From: Tulasnella sp. 424 | Lineage: Eukaryota > Basidiomycota > Agaricomycetes > Cantharellales > Tulasnellaceae | Length of the DNA: 64,000 nt | Assembly: GCA_019633425.1 (NCBI GenBank) | Contig: WSUB01000005.1 | Coordinates: 434,001-498,000 of the forward strand | Direction: 5' to 3' | Part shown: in pieces, positions 60,960-64,000 of the stretch | Layout: each line of letters starts with the position of its first letter | Numbering within the stretch: the stretch's first letter is position 1 | Made by a program: the position numbers and the translations under genes | Notes under the pieces: generated by a model | What the model was told of the DNA's origin: nothing | Seen by the model: the letters and a program-made list of their open reading frames with translations, nothing else | The model's database searches: none

Positions 60960-63900
60960 CTACAACTCCATCTTTTCATATCCTGGGTTCTTTTGTAAAA
61001 TGACAAACCCTTCTAACACGCTCGCGAATGGCAGATATTCCTCTGTACCAAGCTCCGCGCGTTCCGTTGTCGCCACCCGTACTGGCGTCTGATGCGTCTG
61101 GAAGCCAGAGATGGTCCTTGGTTTACCCGCCTGACCAACAACATCGACAGCTTGACCAACTCGAACGGTGACAGGGATGTTTTTCAACTCATCGTCGAGC
61201 GTAATCAGGAACCGCGGGTACATTGCCGTCACAAGGAAGTAGAGCATCCAGTGAGACTTGTCAAGAACAACTAGAACGAATAATGGGTGTTAGGGATCAA
61301 GGCCGGAGATCTCCAATTCGGTAGCTACTCACATGCTTTAGCATCGGTGAACGCCATCAACGTTGCTAAGAGACCGGCTACGGCGGTTTTGCTCATCATT
61401 CCACGATCCAGCCAGAAGGGGTTGATGCCCAAAGTTCCCTTTCCCATGTGGACCAAACCTTGCGCGATTCGAACCATGAACAAGCAGTCAGGTTCCTTGT
61501 AATAGTATCCGGCAAGCTGACGGAGCATCTGTGCGAGACGGGCGTTGTTGGTTCCAGCTCCTACGAAGCCCATCGCCAGGATCGAGTTCAACGCGACAGC
61601 AAGGTCGTTGTCGTGGCTGTACTTCGAAAGGGTATCCAAGATGCCTAACTGCGGGTTTGACGCGCTCAAGAGACCGAGAGCCAGGGGTACGGCCTTTCGT
61701 ATTACAGGATCGCCGTAGTGCATCTGCCAGCACAGTGTCAGTCAGGAGGTACGCTTGGTTTCAATAACGGTCGCACCAGATGGTTGAATTGCCGCAAGCT
61801 CATCTCGGCACCGACATCTTCACCCATCGCCACCAATGCTATTCCGATGACCGCGAACGTTTGGAAAGTGGGGTCCTCTTTCTCAGGATCGAGGTGATCG
61901 TTGCAGTAGTGGAGCATATTCTGAACTTTCAAGACGTTGCTGGTTCCTGCAAACGAGCACATTTCCAGAAGGATCTGAGCCTGCTTCGCGATCGGGTGTG
62001 AAATGGCCTTGAGGATTTCGATTTGAGCATCAGAGGCATCCTGACGACCTGCTCGCTAGTCAGTAAAAGCCTCGAATCACAAACTCGAGCCAAGACTCAC
62101 CTAAATAGAGAAGAGCCAAGCCCAAAGCCATGAACCGTGCCCATTTGTCGTTCAAGGCCTTCTCGTCGCGCTCCATGAAGGTTTGCAAGATGGTGCTCGC
62201 GATCTCGCCATGACAGCTACCGACGAAGATAAAGCCAAGGGACAATGCCGCTAATGAGGCAATCTCCATCGATACATCCTCATCGGCAACAAGTGGCAGC
62301 AACGACGGCACAAGGTCCTCTCGTTGGTGTCCGGCGTGGGCGAGACCAATCCTATCCCATTCTGTAAGCCTGTTGCTCTATGAGGGTAACTTGAGAACTG
62401 AGGCTCACCCGACAATGGCATTCGTTCGTAACAGGCTGCTCTTGTTGGTCAGGTACTCGCCAAGGAGAGCATTGGCTGCATCCGAATCATTTCGGACTCC
62501 AGAATGCATGATGCCTATCGCTAACAATGCTCCTGCCTGAGTGAATACGAAGCTTTAGTTTGTCATCCCAACATAACATCCGCAGAAGTCGCGCGATACC
62601 TTGATGTTCTCCTCATTGGAATATGTATATTTGTCAACGTGACTGAGACCGCTATCGGTGTCCCAAAGCAAGCTCAGACCCAAGCTGGCGGACGCACTCA
62701 TCATACCTGGCAAACTGAGTGAGAAATTGGAAATGCAAGGATTCAAGTTCTCGAGTTCTCTTACCATGATCTTTGTTCTTGTAGATCCAACTGCTTCCAT
62801 CCTCGGCAGCAACCATCAATTTGTCGTTACCGAAACCAGCATTGACAAAAGCATTGACGAAGGTCCCAGCCAGATTTGCACGAGCTGAATCGACGTTCGC
62901 TGATGCACCTCCTACACGTTGACGGGTGTCAGTAAGAACGGAGTTTCATTTGGAGTAGATACGTACGGGTGTTTTCTAGGTGGGTCTTGTAGATGTCTTC
63001 CAGTGACTTGGGCTCTTCAACGGATAGCTCCTTTCCGAATGCCCGGAAATGCTCCAACAATCCGGTATTGTACAGGATGTCCAACAAGTCTTGGTCAAGA
63101 TCCACCACTGGCCCATATTCCGCGCTGGTCTCTTCGGATCCATCGCCAACGGGCACACCTATCCATTGTAGCGGAACCTGGGCGCGTGCGAGGAGGAACG
63201 CCAGCTGCTTCGTCATCAGAGGGTTGGCTGGGGCATGGAAATCGGAGTAGACGAGTTTGGGGTCACCTAGCCTGATGGCAAGGGCCATTGCCTCGGGGAA
63301 TTTCAAGTGTTGGACGTAGATTGCGTGGGCAGTGCGAAGGAAAGCAACGTCGTCGGGAGGTGGAAGGAGTGGTACGCAAGCAACCATATACGTGCACACC
63401 CTTACGTATGTATCCTTGTCCACCAGATCTGCAATCTTCGCAACGCACTCGAGTTCTTCGAGTAGATCGACGGCGTCAGCTTCGGCGTTGTGGTGAATGA
63501 GGAAGGTCGCGCATTCAAGAGCGAGAGCCCGTAGTGTGGAGATGTCTTGCGACTTCTCCACTTTAAGAGCATATTCCTCTCCGAGTTCCGCTGCGAGGTG
63601 TCTGATATACTCATGTCCCCATAGGCCGGGGTCTGAAGGAGTTGAGGACGCCTCCTGCGACAATAACCGATAGCGGAGAGTTCCTCGAGGTTGGGTATCA
63701 GAATAGGTCATGGCAAGAACTGAAAGAATGTCGGCAAAAAGCGCCTATGGCCAGATAAGTGATTAGTAATATTCCAATCAAGGAGACGAGAGCTAACTTA
63801 CCTTGTCGTCCGAGTCGGGCCAGGACTTGTGAAGCTCTTGGAGTTCCAAGAAGTGTGGGCGGAGGAACTTCAAGGGCTTCGGTACGGAAGTCATAGATGA

Positions 63901-64000
63901 TGTTGAAGTTCGAATGAGAGTCCGGAGAGTCTCAAGTGCTGGCCGATAGAGAGCCTTGTTTGGTTCCTGGAGGTGGCGGACATCAGCAGTCAGGCATCAA
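60960..64000 (-). CDS. RPN1: 26S proteasome regulatory subunit Rpn1 (5' end beyond the window)
   Basis: The largest base subunit of the 19S particle, docking ubiquitin receptors and Ubp6. The gene enters from the right edge: the exon around 63831-63966 reads [40 protein letters not shown] and KSWPDSDDK, then [20 protein letters not shown]. Central proteasome/cyclosome repeats follow ([71 protein letters not shown]), and the C-terminal domain reads [20 protein letters not shown], ending GYEKMEL. At least eight introns. The first exon (about 60-100 residues) lies outside. Otherwise intact. Confidence 0.96.

Overview
This window is nuclear DNA from a filamentous fungus, almost certainly a basidiomycete (Agaricomycotina-like). 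The evidence is short, frequent GT-AG introns of about 50-110 nt in nearly every gene, genes on both strands without operons, an alpha-aminoadipate lysine-pathway gene (LYS2), a KRE6/SKN1 beta-glucan gene, and a large F-box protein type familiar from mushroom-forming fungi. The species cannot be named from the sequence. I saw no CRISPR array, rRNA, intact tRNA, or recognisable transposase or reverse transcriptase.

Layout. 1-6.8 kb: mostly unassigned, with one 61-residue spliced small protein, an edge exon and a weak candidate gene. 6.9-16.2 kb: RPB6, RFC4, a mitochondrial seryl-tRNA synthetase divergent from RFC4, RanGAP, and a large F-box protein. 17.5-24.1 kb: a secreted, probably GPI-anchored PLC-like phosphodiesterase, glucose-6-phosphate isomerase, and a C2H2 zinc-finger factor whose ATG is split by an intron. 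24.1-28.4 kb: gene-poor. 28.4-34.9 kb: ADE13 and TAF1, convergent. 34.9-44.6 kb: a gene-poor island holding three small single-domain proteins that I read as double-stranded RNA-binding motif (dsRBM-like) proteins, with the KRE6/SKN1 glucan gene among them. 44.6-64 kb: dense minus-strand housekeeping genes: prolyl-tRNA synthetase, SWC5/BCNT, HMG-CoA reductase, LYS2, PTEN and RPN1 (running off the right edge).

The housekeeping genes cover transcription (RPB6, TAF1, SWC5), replication (RFC4), translation (two aminoacyl-tRNA synthetases), nuclear transport (RanGAP), glycolysis (PGI), purine synthesis (ADE13), lysine synthesis (LYS2), sterol synthesis (HMGR), phosphoinositide signalling (PTEN, PLC-like) and protein turnover (F-box, RPN1). 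They are neighbours rather than a pathway cluster.

The most interesting material lies between them. The three dsRBM-like microproteins share a phase-1 intron inside the domain, and two of them begin with a four-nucleotide coding exon. Other points are an HMG-CoA reductase that seems to lack the first half of its membrane domain, next to an imperfect tandem duplication of about 490 bp, and two unusual splice arrangements: a start codon split by an intron, and an exon beginning with only a stop codon. All assignments come from reading motifs and splice phases by eye; no database search was possible.
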